From: Pseudomonas jessenii
Lineage (GTDB): Bacteria; Pseudomonadota; Gammaproteobacteria; Pseudomonadales; Pseudomonadaceae
Length of the DNA: 64,000 bases
Assembly: GCF_002236115.1 (NCBI RefSeq)
Contig: NZ_NIWT01000006.1
Span: 558,001 to 622,000, forward strand
Direction: 5' to 3'
The position numbers and the translations under genes were made by a program. Position 1 is the stretch's first letter. Each line of letters opens with the position of its first letter. The notes beneath the pieces were generated by a model, which saw nothing but the letters and a program-made list of their open reading frames with translations, did not search any database and was not told the DNA's origin. This document shows, in pieces, positions 42,341 to 50,801 of the stretch.

Positions 42341-45109
42341 TCACTCGGGACGCCCATCCCTGGTGATCTGATCCGGCAGCACAATCGGCAGTTCTATGCA
42401 GAAACGCGCACCCTCGGTGGAGTTCCTGACGCTCAGCTTGCCGCCCATGTTCTCGACAATGTCATAGCTCACCGAGAGCCCCAGACCGGTGCCGAAGCCC
42501 ACCGGTTTGGTGGTGAAGAACGGCTCGAAAATCCGCTCCAGCAAACGCGGGTCGATACCGCCGCCGTTGTCCTCGACCCACAGGCGTACCGAGTGTGTAT
42601 CCCGTTCGGTGTACAGCGAAATCCACGGCTTGAACCCGGGCAGGGTTTCGCGCTTGCCGAGCAGCGCGTCCCGGGCGTTGACCATCAGGTTGATCAGTAC
42701 CTGTTCAAGCTGATCGACATAGCCGCGCACCTGCACTTCAAAACCGGTTTCGCTGATGCGCAGGTCGACGCCTTTGTCGCGCAGGTCCTCGGACAACAGT
42801 GACAGCGTGCCTTCGATGGCCTGGACCGGGTTGAACGGTTGCTGCTCGGTTTCCGAGCGGCGGCCGAACACCCGCATGTGGTCCACCACCCGCGCGGCAC
42901 GCTGCACTTGCGTGTCGATGCGCGTGAGCTTGTCGATCAGGTAATCGACCTGTACGTCGCCGTTGTTCAGGCGCTTGAGTACGTTGACGATAGCCATGCG
43001 CATCACGTTCAGCGGCTGGTTGATCTCATGGGCCAGGCCGGTGGCCATTTCTCCGAGGGTGGCCATTTTCGCGCTTTGTGTGAGCTGCTGCTGCGCGCGC
43101 CGCACCTCGGTGTTGTCGCGCCCCACGGCCTGGACCTCGAGCAACCGGCCCTGTTCATCGAACACCCCACGATCGGACCAGACCCACCAGGCGTGTTCGC
43201 AGCCGGGCAGTTGCAGGTTGATCTCGGCGGTGCTGACCGGAAACTCGGGGCTCAGTCGGTTCAGCCGCTGGATGAATGCAGTGCGCTGTTCCCCGGACAT
43301 CCAGTCGCCCAGATTCACCCCCGGCAATTGCTCGGGTGTCAACTCCAGACAGGTGGCCAGCGGGCGGTTGCCGAAGGTCAGGGTCAAGTCCGGCTGGTAG
43401 CGGCAGATCATCGCCGGCGAGTCTTCCACCAACATCCGGTAGCGTTCTTCACTCTGCCTGACCTGTTCGGTGGCCAGGGTCGCTTCGGTGATGTCCAGCC
43501 ACAAGCCCACGGCTTCCACCGGCAGGCCGAGGTCGTTGCGCAACAACTTCGCTTCATCCAGCAGCCAGTGATAGTCGCCGTGACTGTCACGCAACCGATA
43601 GCGGGCACGCACCGAGCCTTCACGCAGCAACAGCCGCGTGCGCTCGAAATACTGCAGTCGGTCGTCGGGATGCACCCGCTCCCCCAGCGCCCCGGGTGCG
43701 CAGTCGGCGAGGGTCCAGCCGAGCAGTGGCAACAGGCTGTCGCTGAAAAACACCGGGTGCAACGTACCGTCGACATAGCGCTGTACGTAAATCACCGCCG
43801 GAGAGCTGGCGATCAGATTGTCCAGGCGTGCATGGGCGGCGATGGCGCTCTGCTCCTGGTTCTTGATGTCGCTGATGTCGAGCATGAACCCCACCAGACG
43901 ACGGTTTTTTCCCGCGCCCAGAGCCTGGCCTTGCAGGCGATACCAGGCGGGTGCGGGCGCACCGTAGGGGCGATACAGGCGCACGCACAGCAGCAGGGGA
44001 GTGCCAGTCTCCTGCAAGTCTTGCAGGCAGATGCGCAGCTCTTCGCGGTCGGCGGGATACACCTGATCGAGCCAGTCCTGCATGGATAAACGCGACATTC
44101 CAAGGTTCAGGGTAGTGGCCAGCGAAGGTGCCAACTGAACCTCGTCGCTGTCGCTGAAAACTTCCCACCAGCCTGTTCCCAGCAAGGCTTGCAGCGATTC
44201 CAGGCGTTCCAGTTGCAGGTGATGACGGTGCTCGCGCAGGCGCCCGAGCAAGGGACTGGCGAGCGCGGCGGTGATTTGTAGCCAGTCGCGTTCCGTGACA
44301 TCGGGGGCGCGTTTTTGCGCCGTGAAGAAACCGCACAGCAACCAGGCGACCACCCCTTGCGCATCATGATAGGGCACGACGAAGCCATCGGTATTGCCGA
44401 ACGTACCTTGCAGGCGCGGGTGTTCGCGCGGGATCAGGTGCTGCGGAGCCGAGCCGCTCAAACTGTCCAGCCCCGTGCCCAGGCGTTGACCGTTTTGCCA
44501 CAGTTGCGGTGCATCCGGGGCCGCGTAGTGCTGTTGAATCTGCCAACCATGTTCCTGCTCATCGAGCAAGGCGAGGGCAATGCAGGGGATCTGAAAACGC
44601 TGGGCCAGGCTTTGCAGTTGCTCGGTCAGCACCTCGGGCAGGCGCGTCAGGCTGCACAGGCGCAACTGTTCGGCGATTTGCTGCGCCAGCACCTGGCATT
44701 GTTCGCGGTTGCGCGATTGCAGGCGCTCAAGCAGCAGGTCGCCGATGTCCAGCATCTGCAACAACCAGGTATCGGCCAAGGGCTGCACCCAGCCGCGCAA
44801 ATGCAGCGGGGGGCCGTTGAGGCTGTAGAAGTCCAGGTCCAGGGTTTGCCCCTGCCAGTCCGCCGGCGAGCCTTCGATGATGAGGCTGCTGTGGGGCAAC
44901 AGGAAGTCGAACAGATGCGGTGCCTGCTCGCTGGGGGGGTGCTGGGCCAGCAAGTGCCGCAGCGGACCGCTCAGTTGAACGACACGCCCCTCGGCATTGA
45001 GCTGCATCTGCAATCCGAAACTGTGCACCCGCGGTGCCTCTTGCGGCTCCGGCGGGGGCGGCGGATGGCGATGGAGCAGGCGCCCGAAGAGTTTGTCCCC
45101 GGCACTCAA
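42341..45109 (-). CDS. Soluble multi-PAS/GAF sensor histidine kinase
   Basis: 922 residues if started at the TTG at 45109; no ATG or GTG is available in frame upstream before a stop, and an internal ATG would lose about 33 residues. No membrane helix. Order: N-terminal PAS-like region (30-130), GAF-like domain (150-290), PAS domains at about 310-420, 430-545 and 555-670, HisKA with His694 in MATGLAHEINQPLNVMRMA, and HATPase with NLMVNARDAL, VEDNGGGIDP and GFGTGLGLSVSYDIVE. The HEINQPL H-box belongs to the DctB/NtrB-like HPK4 group. It has no adjacent response regulator gene. The signal is unknown. Confidence 0.88.
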   Translation of the reverse strand: MSAGDKLFGRLLHRHPPPPPEPQEAPRVHSFGLQMQLNAEGRVVQLSGPLRHLLAQHPPSEQAPHLFDFLLPHSSLIIEGSPADWQGQTLDLDFYSLNGPPLHLRGWVQPLADTWLLQMLDIGDLLLERLQSRNREQCQVLAQQIAEQLRLCSLTRLPEVLTEQLQSLAQRFQIPCIALALLDEQEHGWQIQQHYAAPDAPQLWQNGQRLGTGLDSLSGSAPQHLIPREHPRLQGTFGNTDGFVVPYHDAQGVVAWLLCGFFTAQKRAPDVTERDWLQITAALASPLLGRLREHRHHLQLERLESLQALLGTGWWEVFSDSDEVQLAPSLATTLNLGMSRLSMQDWLDQVYPADREELRICLQDLQETGTPLLLCVRLYRPYGAPAPAWYRLQGQALGAGKNRRLVGFMLDISDIKNQEQSAIAAHARLDNLIASSPAVIYVQRYVDGTLHPVFFSDSLLPLLGWTLADCAPGALGERVHPDDRLQYFERTRLLLREGSVRARYRLRDSHGDYHWLLDEAKLLRNDLGLPVEAVGLWLDITEATLATEQVRQSEERYRMLVEDSPAMICRYQPDLTLTFGNRPLATCLELTPEQLPGVNLGDWMSGEQRTAFIQRLNRLSPEFPVSTAEINLQLPGCEHAWWVWSDRGVFDEQGRLLEVQAVGRDNTEVRRAQQQLTQSAKMATLGEMATGLAHEINQPLNVMRMAIVNVLKRLNNGDVQVDYLIDKLTRIDTQVQRAARVVDHMRVFGRRSETEQQPFNPVQAIEGTLSLLSEDLRDKGVDLRISETGFEVQVRGYVDQLEQVLINLMVNARDALLGKRETLPGFKPWISLYTERDTHSVRLWVEDNGGGIDPRLLERIFEPFFTTKPVGFGTGLGLSVSYDIVENMGGKLSVRNSTEGARFCIELPIVLPDQITRDGRPE

Positions 45110-45234
45110 AATTGCAGGCTCGCACTGGTCGTGAGGGTCGCCGGCAGATTCGGATGAATGGCGGCGGTCAGCAATCCCAGGGCGAACTCATTCGCGGCGG
45201 CACTTTTTTGTTTGTGGGGGAGGCTGGCTTTCAT
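45106..45234 (-). CDS. Possible 42-residue leader peptide of the PAS kinase gene
   Basis: An ATG at 45234 opens MKASLPHKQKSAAANEFALG and runs to a TGA at 45108-45106 that overlaps the kinase TTG by 2 nt (TTGA). Only a weak AAGG stands 11 nt upstream. The kinase start is a TTG without its own clear Shine-Dalgarno sequence, so translational coupling through this small frame would make sense. No homologue known to me. Confidence 0.35.
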   Translation of the reverse strand: MKASLPHKQKSAAANEFALGLLTAAIHPNLPATLTTSASLQF

Positions 45235-45309
45235 GAGTGCGTCTACCTTGACCATCACTGAGTAATGTCAGCATAGAATCATTCCGCCAAAATGGAGGTT
45301 TGGGTTGTG

Positions 45310-45635
45310 TACATATCCATTGCTGCGGTAACGGCGGCTGGCGGTTTCGCCCTTACGGCGAGTCCCTTTTGGCAAACGCCCCAAAAGTAACCAAAAGGTC
45401 TCGCCCCTTACGTACGGCCCCTCGCTTAGGCTCGGGGTTCCTTCGCTGCGGTATTCATCCGGGGGCATTGCCCTCCGGTCGGCTTCGCTTCGACCTGCAT
45501 GCAATGAGTTCGACTGCGTCGAACGGCGCTGCGCGCCTGTCCCCGGATGAACACCTCCACTCAGCCTTCCGAGGGGGCGGGTGGATCAAGATCAAAAGCT
45601 GCAGGCGAGCTAACGCTCGGCCTGATGAGTGGTGA
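45310..45635. repeat. Structured intergenic repeat element
   Basis: About 325 nt with no convincing gene but dense secondary structure. TTCATCCGGGG (45454-45464) pairs with CCCCGGATGAA (45541-45551), enclosing GTTCGAC/GTCGAAC (45508-45514 with 45518-45524). The sequence GGCGGTTTCGCCCTTACGG and the segment around CCAAAAGGTCTCGCCCCTTA are, from memory, a family found many times in Pseudomonas genomes and often misannotated as short hypothetical ORFs. Exact borders are uncertain. Confidence 0.55.
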
Positions 45636-45661
45636 GAAGCAGCGGGTGTACGCCGACTTAT

Positions 45662-45830
45662 TGTGGGAGCGGGCTTGCTCGCGAAGGCGGCCTGACAGCC
45701 GAACTGAATTTGGCGGATGTACCTCGACCCTGTGGGAGCGGGCTTGCCCGCGAAGACGGCCTGCCAGCCGATCTATTTCTTTCAGATGTACCCAGCCCAA
45801 CTGTAGAAGCCTGCTCGCGATGACGTCCTT
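45662..45830. repeat. Three REP units in direct orientation
   Basis: Units starting near 45662 (TGTGGGAGCGGGCTTGCTCG), 45731 (TGTGGGAGCGGGCTTGCCCG) and 45801 (a decayed copy, CTGTAGAAGCCTGCTCGC) lie about 70 nt apart and point the same way, unlike the inverted REPINs elsewhere in the window. Confidence 0.8.
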
Positions 45831-45947
45831 TCAGCCAACACATTCCTGTGTAGTTTTCCTCAAGTTCCGAGGAAACCTCCGACATGTTTTTCAGGTTGTC
45901 CGTCGGAAGCGCGATCTCTAGCCTTTGTCGGTCGCTGCAAAATCAGT

Positions 45948-46152
45948 GATCGGGTTTGGTCGCCCGGGTTTAGAATGGCGCACAGTGCCGCGTGAGCGGC
46001 ATTTTTGTGCTTGCTTAATGGCGAGCTGTGCGTGGGAGGGCTTAGGCCCTGCCGGGTTTCCATTCCCTGGTCGACCAACCTGCGTACGGTTCGCCACCCT
46101 TCTGCTTGGTCGCAGTGATGGCGAACTCCAAATCCAAGAATGGAGCTTCACC
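45948..46152 (+). promoter_or_regulatory. Structured 5' leader of the DUF6124 gene
   Basis: Consecutive stems: GCACA...TGTGC enclosing TGCCGC/GCGGCA (about 45978-46012), the palindromic AGGGCTTAGGCCCT (46037-46050), and GTTCGCCA (46089-46096) with TGGCGAAC (46119-46126), which encloses CTGC/GCAG. The last stem ends 15 nt before the GGAG ribosome-binding site. I recall very similar leaders in front of related genes in other Pseudomonas. Candidate cis-regulatory RNA. Confidence 0.5.
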
Positions 46153-46509
46153 ATGTTCAAACCCACCCCAAATCCCCCCGAATCCGACGACGTTTCTCCC
46201 TACCAATCCCCTCACTCAAATAAATTCCACGAAGCCGCCGACCGCGCCCTCGATCACTACCTCAATCCGCCCAAGCCACCTGCCGTTCACAAACCCAGCA
46301 CCATGTTCGTCATCGCCCCGGACATCGATACCGAGACCCTGCTGGCCCACGCCTGTGAGTCGCTGGCGTCGGCGAGTGTGATGGCGAGTGATTTCGCAGG
46401 TTTTCTGGAGGGCTCGCAGCGCAACACCCTGCTGGGGATTGCGCAGGTGATCATGCTGGGTGAGCTGGCGGTGAACCGGGCGTTGGATAATCTCGATCCA
46501 CAAAACTAA
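46153..46509 (+). CDS. DUF6124 (DUF3077-like) family protein
   Basis: 118 residues from the ATG at 46153 with GGAG 7 nt upstream. The N-terminus is Pro-rich (MFKPTPNPPESDDVSPYQSP), followed by FHEAADRALDHYLNPP and the conserved MFVIAPDIDTETLLAHACESLASASVMASDFAGFLEGSQRN. The end is VNRALDNLDPQ. This small family is found in several copies per genome in P. putida and P. fluorescens relatives, from memory. No membrane segment; function unknown. The structured leader is the most notable feature of the locus. Confidence 0.88.
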   Translation: MFKPTPNPPESDDVSPYQSPHSNKFHEAADRALDHYLNPPKPPAVHKPSTMFVIAPDIDTETLLAHACESLASASVMASDFAGFLEGSQRNTLLGIAQVIMLGELAVNRALDNLDPQN

Positions 46510-46522
46510 CCACGGAGCTTTT

Positions 46523-46550
46523 GTGGCGAGGGAGCCAGCACCCTCGCCAC
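46523..46550. repeat. GTGGCGAGGG-type palindrome after the DUF6124 gene
   Basis: GTGGCGAGGG (46523-46532) pairs perfectly with CCCTCGCCAC (46541-46550), 8-nt loop. It resembles the second REP family of fluorescent pseudomonads and could also act as a terminator, though no T-run follows. Confidence 0.65.
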
Positions 46551-46568
46551 GTCGAGGTATCAGCTTTA

Positions 46569-47423
46569 TCAGGCAACCGGCCGCCAATGCCCGACCATAT
46601 GCTCCAGCTCCCCGACACCCACCAACTGAAAATCCCCGCTCGGCCCTGGCCCACTGGCCATTAACGTCACCTCACTGGGCAACCGTACCGGTTTCTTGAA
46701 CTGCACCGCGATCTCGACATTCGCTACAGGCAGATGCCCGGCCAGCGCAGCCAACGTGCGTGCCTTGTTCCACAGGCCATGGGCGATGGCGGTCGGGAAG
46801 CCGAAGAGTCGGGCGCTGGCCGCGCTCAGGTGGATCGGGTTGTAGTCGCCGGACACCTTGGCGTATTGCCGGCCGATGTCCGAAGGCGCTTTCCAGTGCT
46901 CGACTTCGCTCAGGGCCAGGCTAGATACCAGGCTCTCTTCGAGCGGTTCACCCTCGAGTTTGACGCCGCGACAGAGCATCCGGCTTTCTGCTTCCCACAA
47001 CGGCCCCAACTGATCGTCGAGGGTGGTCAGCAGATCGAACGTCGCGCCTTTGGCGTGGGGTTGCAGGTTCTGCACATGCACGCTGACGCGCACCCGATTC
47101 ACTCCACCCATGGGACGCAGTACACGAACGCGATTGCTCAGGTGAATCAGGCCCAGTAGCGGGAACGGGAAGTCCCTGGTCGTGAGCAGTTGCATCTGCA
47201 AGGCAAACCCGAGGATGTGCGGGTAGGTCGGTGGCAGCAGGCCGTTGTCGGCGAAACCACAGACCTTGCGATAAGCCGCCAGGCGCTTGGGATCGACTTC
47301 GACCCAGCAACGCAAACCCGAATCGGGTAGGGTGGTGCCCGTGATTTTTCGCCGTGTCGCCGCTCGTGCGTACAATCCCGGCAGGCCGGGTTCGCGGTTG
47401 AGTGTGTGCCAGTCGGTGATCAT
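46569..47423 (-). CDS. MaoC-like acyl dehydratase / enoyl hydratase
   Basis: 284 residues from the ATG at 47423, 2 nt after the fabG stop. The hydratase-2 motif is present: YAKVSGDYNPIHLSAASARLFGFPTAIAHG (about 190-219) with catalytic Asp and His. The N-terminal half is a second, non-catalytic hot-dog domain. It probably hydrates trans-2-enoyl-CoA or dehydrates 3-hydroxyacyl-CoA/ACP. The operon with fabG and the divergent thiolase suggests an acyl-CoA module; the physiological substrate is not known. Confidence 0.9.
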   Translation of the reverse strand: MITDWHTLNREPGLPGLYARAATRRKITGTTLPDSGLRCWVEVDPKRLAAYRKVCGFADNGLLPPTYPHILGFALQMQLLTTRDFPFPLLGLIHLSNRVRVLRPMGGVNRVRVSVHVQNLQPHAKGATFDLLTTLDDQLGPLWEAESRMLCRGVKLEGEPLEESLVSSLALSEVEHWKAPSDIGRQYAKVSGDYNPIHLSAASARLFGFPTAIAHGLWNKARTLAALAGHLPVANVEIAVQFKKPVRLPSEVTLMASGPGPSGDFQLVGVGELEHMVGHWRPVA

Positions 47424-47425
47424 CC

Positions 47426-48778
47426 TTAAGCCCCCAGAACGCTTTGCCCGCATACGCGCAACGCTTGCCCGGTGAACGCGCCGGTGCCCGGTTGCGCGAG
47501 CCAGGCCACGGCCTCGGCGACGTCCTGCGGCAGGCCGCCCTGGCCAAGCGAACTCATGCGGCGTCCGGCTTCGCGCAGGCCGAAGGGAATGTGCGCGGTC
47601 ATCTGCGTTTCGATGAAGCCCGGTGCCACGGCGTTGATGCTGATGCTGCGCTCGTGGAGTAGCGGCGCCCAGGCTTGCGCCAATCCGATCAACCCGGCCT
47701 TGCTCGCCGCGTAATTGGTTTGCCCGCGATTGCCGGCGATGCCGCTGATGGACGCCAGCAGGATCACCCGGCCGTTGTCGTGCAGGGCGCCGCTGTCGAG
47801 CAGGGCTTTGGTCAGCACTTGCGGCGCATTGAGGTTGACCGCCAGCACCGCGTCCCAGTATTCCGGGGTCATGTTGGCCAGGGTTTTATCCCGGGTGATG
47901 CCGGCGTTGTGCACCACGATGTCGAGCCCGTCGGGCAGTTGTTCAATCAACTGCGCGGCGGCGTCTTCGGCGCAGATGTCGAGGGTGATGGTGCGCCCGC
48001 CGAGGCGCGAGGCGAGGGCTTCGAGATCGGTTTTGGCCGGCGGCACGTCGAGCAGGATGACGTCGGCACCATCGCGGGCCAGGGTTTCTGCAATGGCGGC
48101 ACCGATACCGCGCGCCGCACCGGTGACCAGTGCCTTGCGCCCGGCGAGCGGGCGTGTCCAGTCGGTGACGGGCGTCAAACACGGATCCAAGCGAATGACC
48201 TGCCCGGACACGAAGGCGCTTTTCGGTGAGAGGAAAAACCGCAGTGGGCCTTCCAGTTGCCCCTCGGCACCTTCACCGACGTAGATCAATTGCAGGGTGC
48301 CACCGCTGCGTAATTCCTTGGCCAGTGAACGGCTGAAACCTTCCAGGGCACGCTGGGCACTGGCGGCGAACGGGTCGCGCAAGGTTTGCGGATCGCGCCC
48401 GAGAATCACCAGGTGCGCACAGTGGTCGAGGTTTTTCATCAGCGGCTGGAAAAACTCGCGAAGTTGCTTGAGCTGATCGGTGTGCAGCAGGTCACTGGCG
48501 TCGAACACCACGGCCTTGAGTTTCGGTCCATGGCCGGGAATCCAGGCCGTGGCCATCGAAGGCTCGGCGCCGTAGCTGTAGATTGCGTCGGTCAGACGGT
48601 TGGCGAAAGCGCTGACGTGTTCGGCCAACGGCCCGCCTCCAATCAGCAGGGCGCCTTCTACAGGTCGCAACCGGCCCGCTTGCCAGCGCTCCAGTCTGGT
48701 CGGTGTCGGCAACCCCAGGGCGCCGACCAGGCGATGGCCGATGGACGAATTGGCGAAGTCGATATAGCGGTCAGACAT
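47426..48778 (-). CDS. FabG4-like long 3-oxoacyl reductase (SDR family)
   Basis: 450 residues, about twice a standard FabG. Residues 1-200 form a degenerate Rossmann-like domain. Residues about 208-450 are a classical SDR: KALVTGAARGIGAAIAETLARDG (NAD(P) loop), NAGITRD, the catalytic Ser in LASISGIAGNRGQTNYAASKAG with Tyr and Lys, and APGFIETQMT. High-molecular-weight FabG4-type enzymes reduce 3-oxoacyl-CoA with NADH. It is the first gene of a two-gene operon with the MaoC gene. The divergent thiolase gene (49001) completes the module; similar order at PA4785-PA4786 from memory. Confidence 0.92.
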   Translation of the reverse strand: MSDRYIDFANSSIGHRLVGALGLPTPTRLERWQAGRLRPVEGALLIGGGPLAEHVSAFANRLTDAIYSYGAEPSMATAWIPGHGPKLKAVVFDASDLLHTDQLKQLREFFQPLMKNLDHCAHLVILGRDPQTLRDPFAASAQRALEGFSRSLAKELRSGGTLQLIYVGEGAEGQLEGPLRFFLSPKSAFVSGQVIRLDPCLTPVTDWTRPLAGRKALVTGAARGIGAAIAETLARDGADVILLDVPPAKTDLEALASRLGGRTITLDICAEDAAAQLIEQLPDGLDIVVHNAGITRDKTLANMTPEYWDAVLAVNLNAPQVLTKALLDSGALHDNGRVILLASISGIAGNRGQTNYAASKAGLIGLAQAWAPLLHERSISINAVAPGFIETQMTAHIPFGLREAGRRMSSLGQGGLPQDVAEAVAWLAQPGTGAFTGQALRVCGQSVLGA

Positions 48779-48870
48779 GGAACACGCTCCGAAAGCTGGG
48801 GATCAAAGTGTGGACCATGAATGGCGATCAGTCGTTCGATCCACGAGATAAGGCCTACGCTTGGTTACAG

Positions 48871-48960
48871 TGTAGGAGCGAGCCTGCTCGCGATGGCGAT
48901 AAGTCAGTCGACATCAATGTAGCTGACAGGCCGCCATCGCGAGCAGGCTCGCTCCCACAG
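48871..48960. repeat. REPIN between fabG-like and thiolase genes
   Basis: Inverted REP pair: TGTAGGAGCGAGCCTGCTCG on the left and CGAGCAGGCTCGCTCCCACA on the right with about 50 nt between. It lies inside the divergent promoter region. Confidence 0.9.
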
Positions 48961-49000
48961 GGGTTAGTGTTTACATCAGGTCTTTTGTCAGGAGCTCTTC

Positions 49001-50278
49001 ATGACCCAACTGCACCGCGTCGCGATCATCGGCGGTAACCGGATTCCCTTCGCCCGCTCCAACGGCCCCTATGCCACGGCCAGTAACCAGGTGATGCTCA
49101 CCGCCGCCCTCGAAGGCCTGATCGAACGTTACAACCTGCACGGCCAGCGCATTGGTGAAGTGGTCGCTGGGGCGGTGCTCAAGTTGTCACGAGACATGAA
49201 CCTCACGCGCGAGTGCGTACTGGGTTCGCGACTGTCGCCCGCCACTGTGGCCTATGACATCCAGCAGGCGTGCGGCACCGGGCTGGAAGCGGCACTGCTG
49301 GTGGCGAACAAGATTGCCCTGGGCCAGATCGACTGCGGCATCGCCGGTGGCGTGGACACCACCTCGGATGCGCCGATCAGTGTCAGCGAAGGCCTGCGCA
49401 AAATCCTCCTGCAAGCCAACCGCGCGAAAACCACCGGCGACAAACTGAAAACCTTCCTGCAATTGCGTCCCAAACACCTGATCCCCGAATTCCCGCGCAA
49501 CGGCGAGCCGCGTACCGGGTTGTCCATGGGCCAGCATTGCGAGCTGATGGCCCAGACCTGGAACATCCCTCGCCAGGCACAGGATCAATTGGCGCTTGAG
49601 AGCCATCAGAAACTGGCGGCGTCCTACGCCGAGGGCTGGCACAACGACCTGATGACACCGTTCCTGGGCCTGACCCGCGACAACAACCTGCGCCCGGACT
49701 CCACGCTGGAAAAGCTCGCCGCGCTCAAGCCGGCCTATGAGAAAAGCGCCAAGGGCACCCTGACCGCCGGCAACTCCACGCCACTGACCGATGGCGCGTC
49801 ACTGGTGCTGCTGGGCAGCGAGGAATGGGCCAAGGCACGCGGGTTACCGATTCTGGCCTACTGGCGTGACGGTGAGGCGGCGGCGGTGGATTTCGTCAAC
49901 GGTGCCGAAGGGTTGTTGATGGCGCCGGTCTACGCCGTACCGCGCTTGCTCGCGCGCAATGGCCTGACCTTGCAGGACTTCGACTACTACGAAATCCACG
50001 AAGCCTTCGCCGCGCAAGTGCTGTGCACCTTGAAGGCCTGGGAAGATCCGGAGTACTGCAAAACCCGTCTCGGGCTCGATACGGCGCTGGGCTCGATCGA
50101 CCGCAGCAAGCTCAACGTCAAGGGCAGCTCACTGGCGGCGGGGCATCCGTTTGCCGCCACGGGCGGGCGCATCGTCGCCAACCTGGCGAAGTTGCTGGAT
50201 GCGGCGGGCAAGGGGCGGGGGCTGATTTCGATTTGCGCGGCGGGCGGGCAGGGCGTGACCGCCATTATCGAACGTTGA
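49001..50278 (+). CDS. Acetyl-CoA C-acyltransferase (thiolase), FadI-like
   Basis: 425 residues with AGGAG 8 nt upstream of the ATG. Thiolase active-site residues are all visible: Cys in QQACGTGLEAALLVANKI (about 90), His in YYEIHEAFAAQVL (about 331) and SSLAAGHPFAATGGRI (about 376), Cys in LISICAAGGQGVTAII (about 413). It cleaves or condenses 3-ketoacyl-CoA. Divergent to the fabG/maoC operon, with which it probably forms a functional unit. Confidence 0.95.
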   Translation: MTQLHRVAIIGGNRIPFARSNGPYATASNQVMLTAALEGLIERYNLHGQRIGEVVAGAVLKLSRDMNLTRECVLGSRLSPATVAYDIQQACGTGLEAALLVANKIALGQIDCGIAGGVDTTSDAPISVSEGLRKILLQANRAKTTGDKLKTFLQLRPKHLIPEFPRNGEPRTGLSMGQHCELMAQTWNIPRQAQDQLALESHQKLAASYAEGWHNDLMTPFLGLTRDNNLRPDSTLEKLAALKPAYEKSAKGTLTAGNSTPLTDGASLVLLGSEEWAKARGLPILAYWRDGEAAAVDFVNGAEGLLMAPVYAVPRLLARNGLTLQDFDYYEIHEAFAAQVLCTLKAWEDPEYCKTRLGLDTALGSIDRSKLNVKGSSLAAGHPFAATGGRIVANLAKLLDAAGKGRGLISICAAGGQGVTAIIER

Positions 50279-50290
50279 ACAGTCGTAACT

Positions 50291-50781
50291 GTAGGAGCGA
50301 GCTTGCTCGCGAAGAGGTCATCAGCTTCAACATCCATGTTGACTGATCTACCGCCATCGCGAGCAAGCTCGCTCCCACAGGTTTTGTGCCTGGCTCAGAT
50401 TATGTGAGCGACACTGAAACCTTGTGGGAGCGAGCTTGCTCGCGATGGGGCCATCAGCTTCAACATCAATGTTGACTGCCATACCGCTTTCGCGAGCAAG
50501 CCCGCTTCCACAGGTTTTGTGCCTGGCTCAGATTATGTGAGCGACACTGAAACCTTGTGGGAGCGAGCTTGCTCGCGATGGGGCCATCAGCTTCAACATC
50601 AATGTTGACTGCCATACCGCTTTCGCGAGCAAGCCCGCTTCCACAGGTTTTGTGCCTGGCTCAGATTATGTGAGCGACACTGAAACCTTGTGGGAGCGAG
50701 CTTGCTCGCGATGGGGCCATCAGCTTCAACATCAATGTTGACTGCCATACCGCTTTCGCGAGCAAGCTCGCTCCCGCAGGG
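50291..50781. repeat. Tandem REPIN array, 133-bp period, four units
   Basis: REP starts at 50291, 50424, 50557 and 50690, exactly 133 nt apart. Each unit holds an inverted REP pair plus a linker (TTTTGTGCCTGGCTCAGATT...GACACTGAAACC). Units two and three look identical; unit one differs at several sites and unit four has the REPIN but not the linker. This fills the 523-nt gap between the thiolase and chemoreceptor genes. Confidence 0.93.
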
Positions 50782-50801
50782 TAATGGGGTGTGCCGGTTG
50801 A

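Noticed and set aside
45300..45921. Short ORFs of 78-124 codons on both strands
   Set aside because: They lie in the structured repeat and REP units, lack ribosome-binding sites and read as low-complexity translations of palindromes.
50291..50781. CRISPR array
   Set aside because: The repeating unit is 133 nt, is itself an inverted REP pair, and two spacers are identical; no cas genes nearby.
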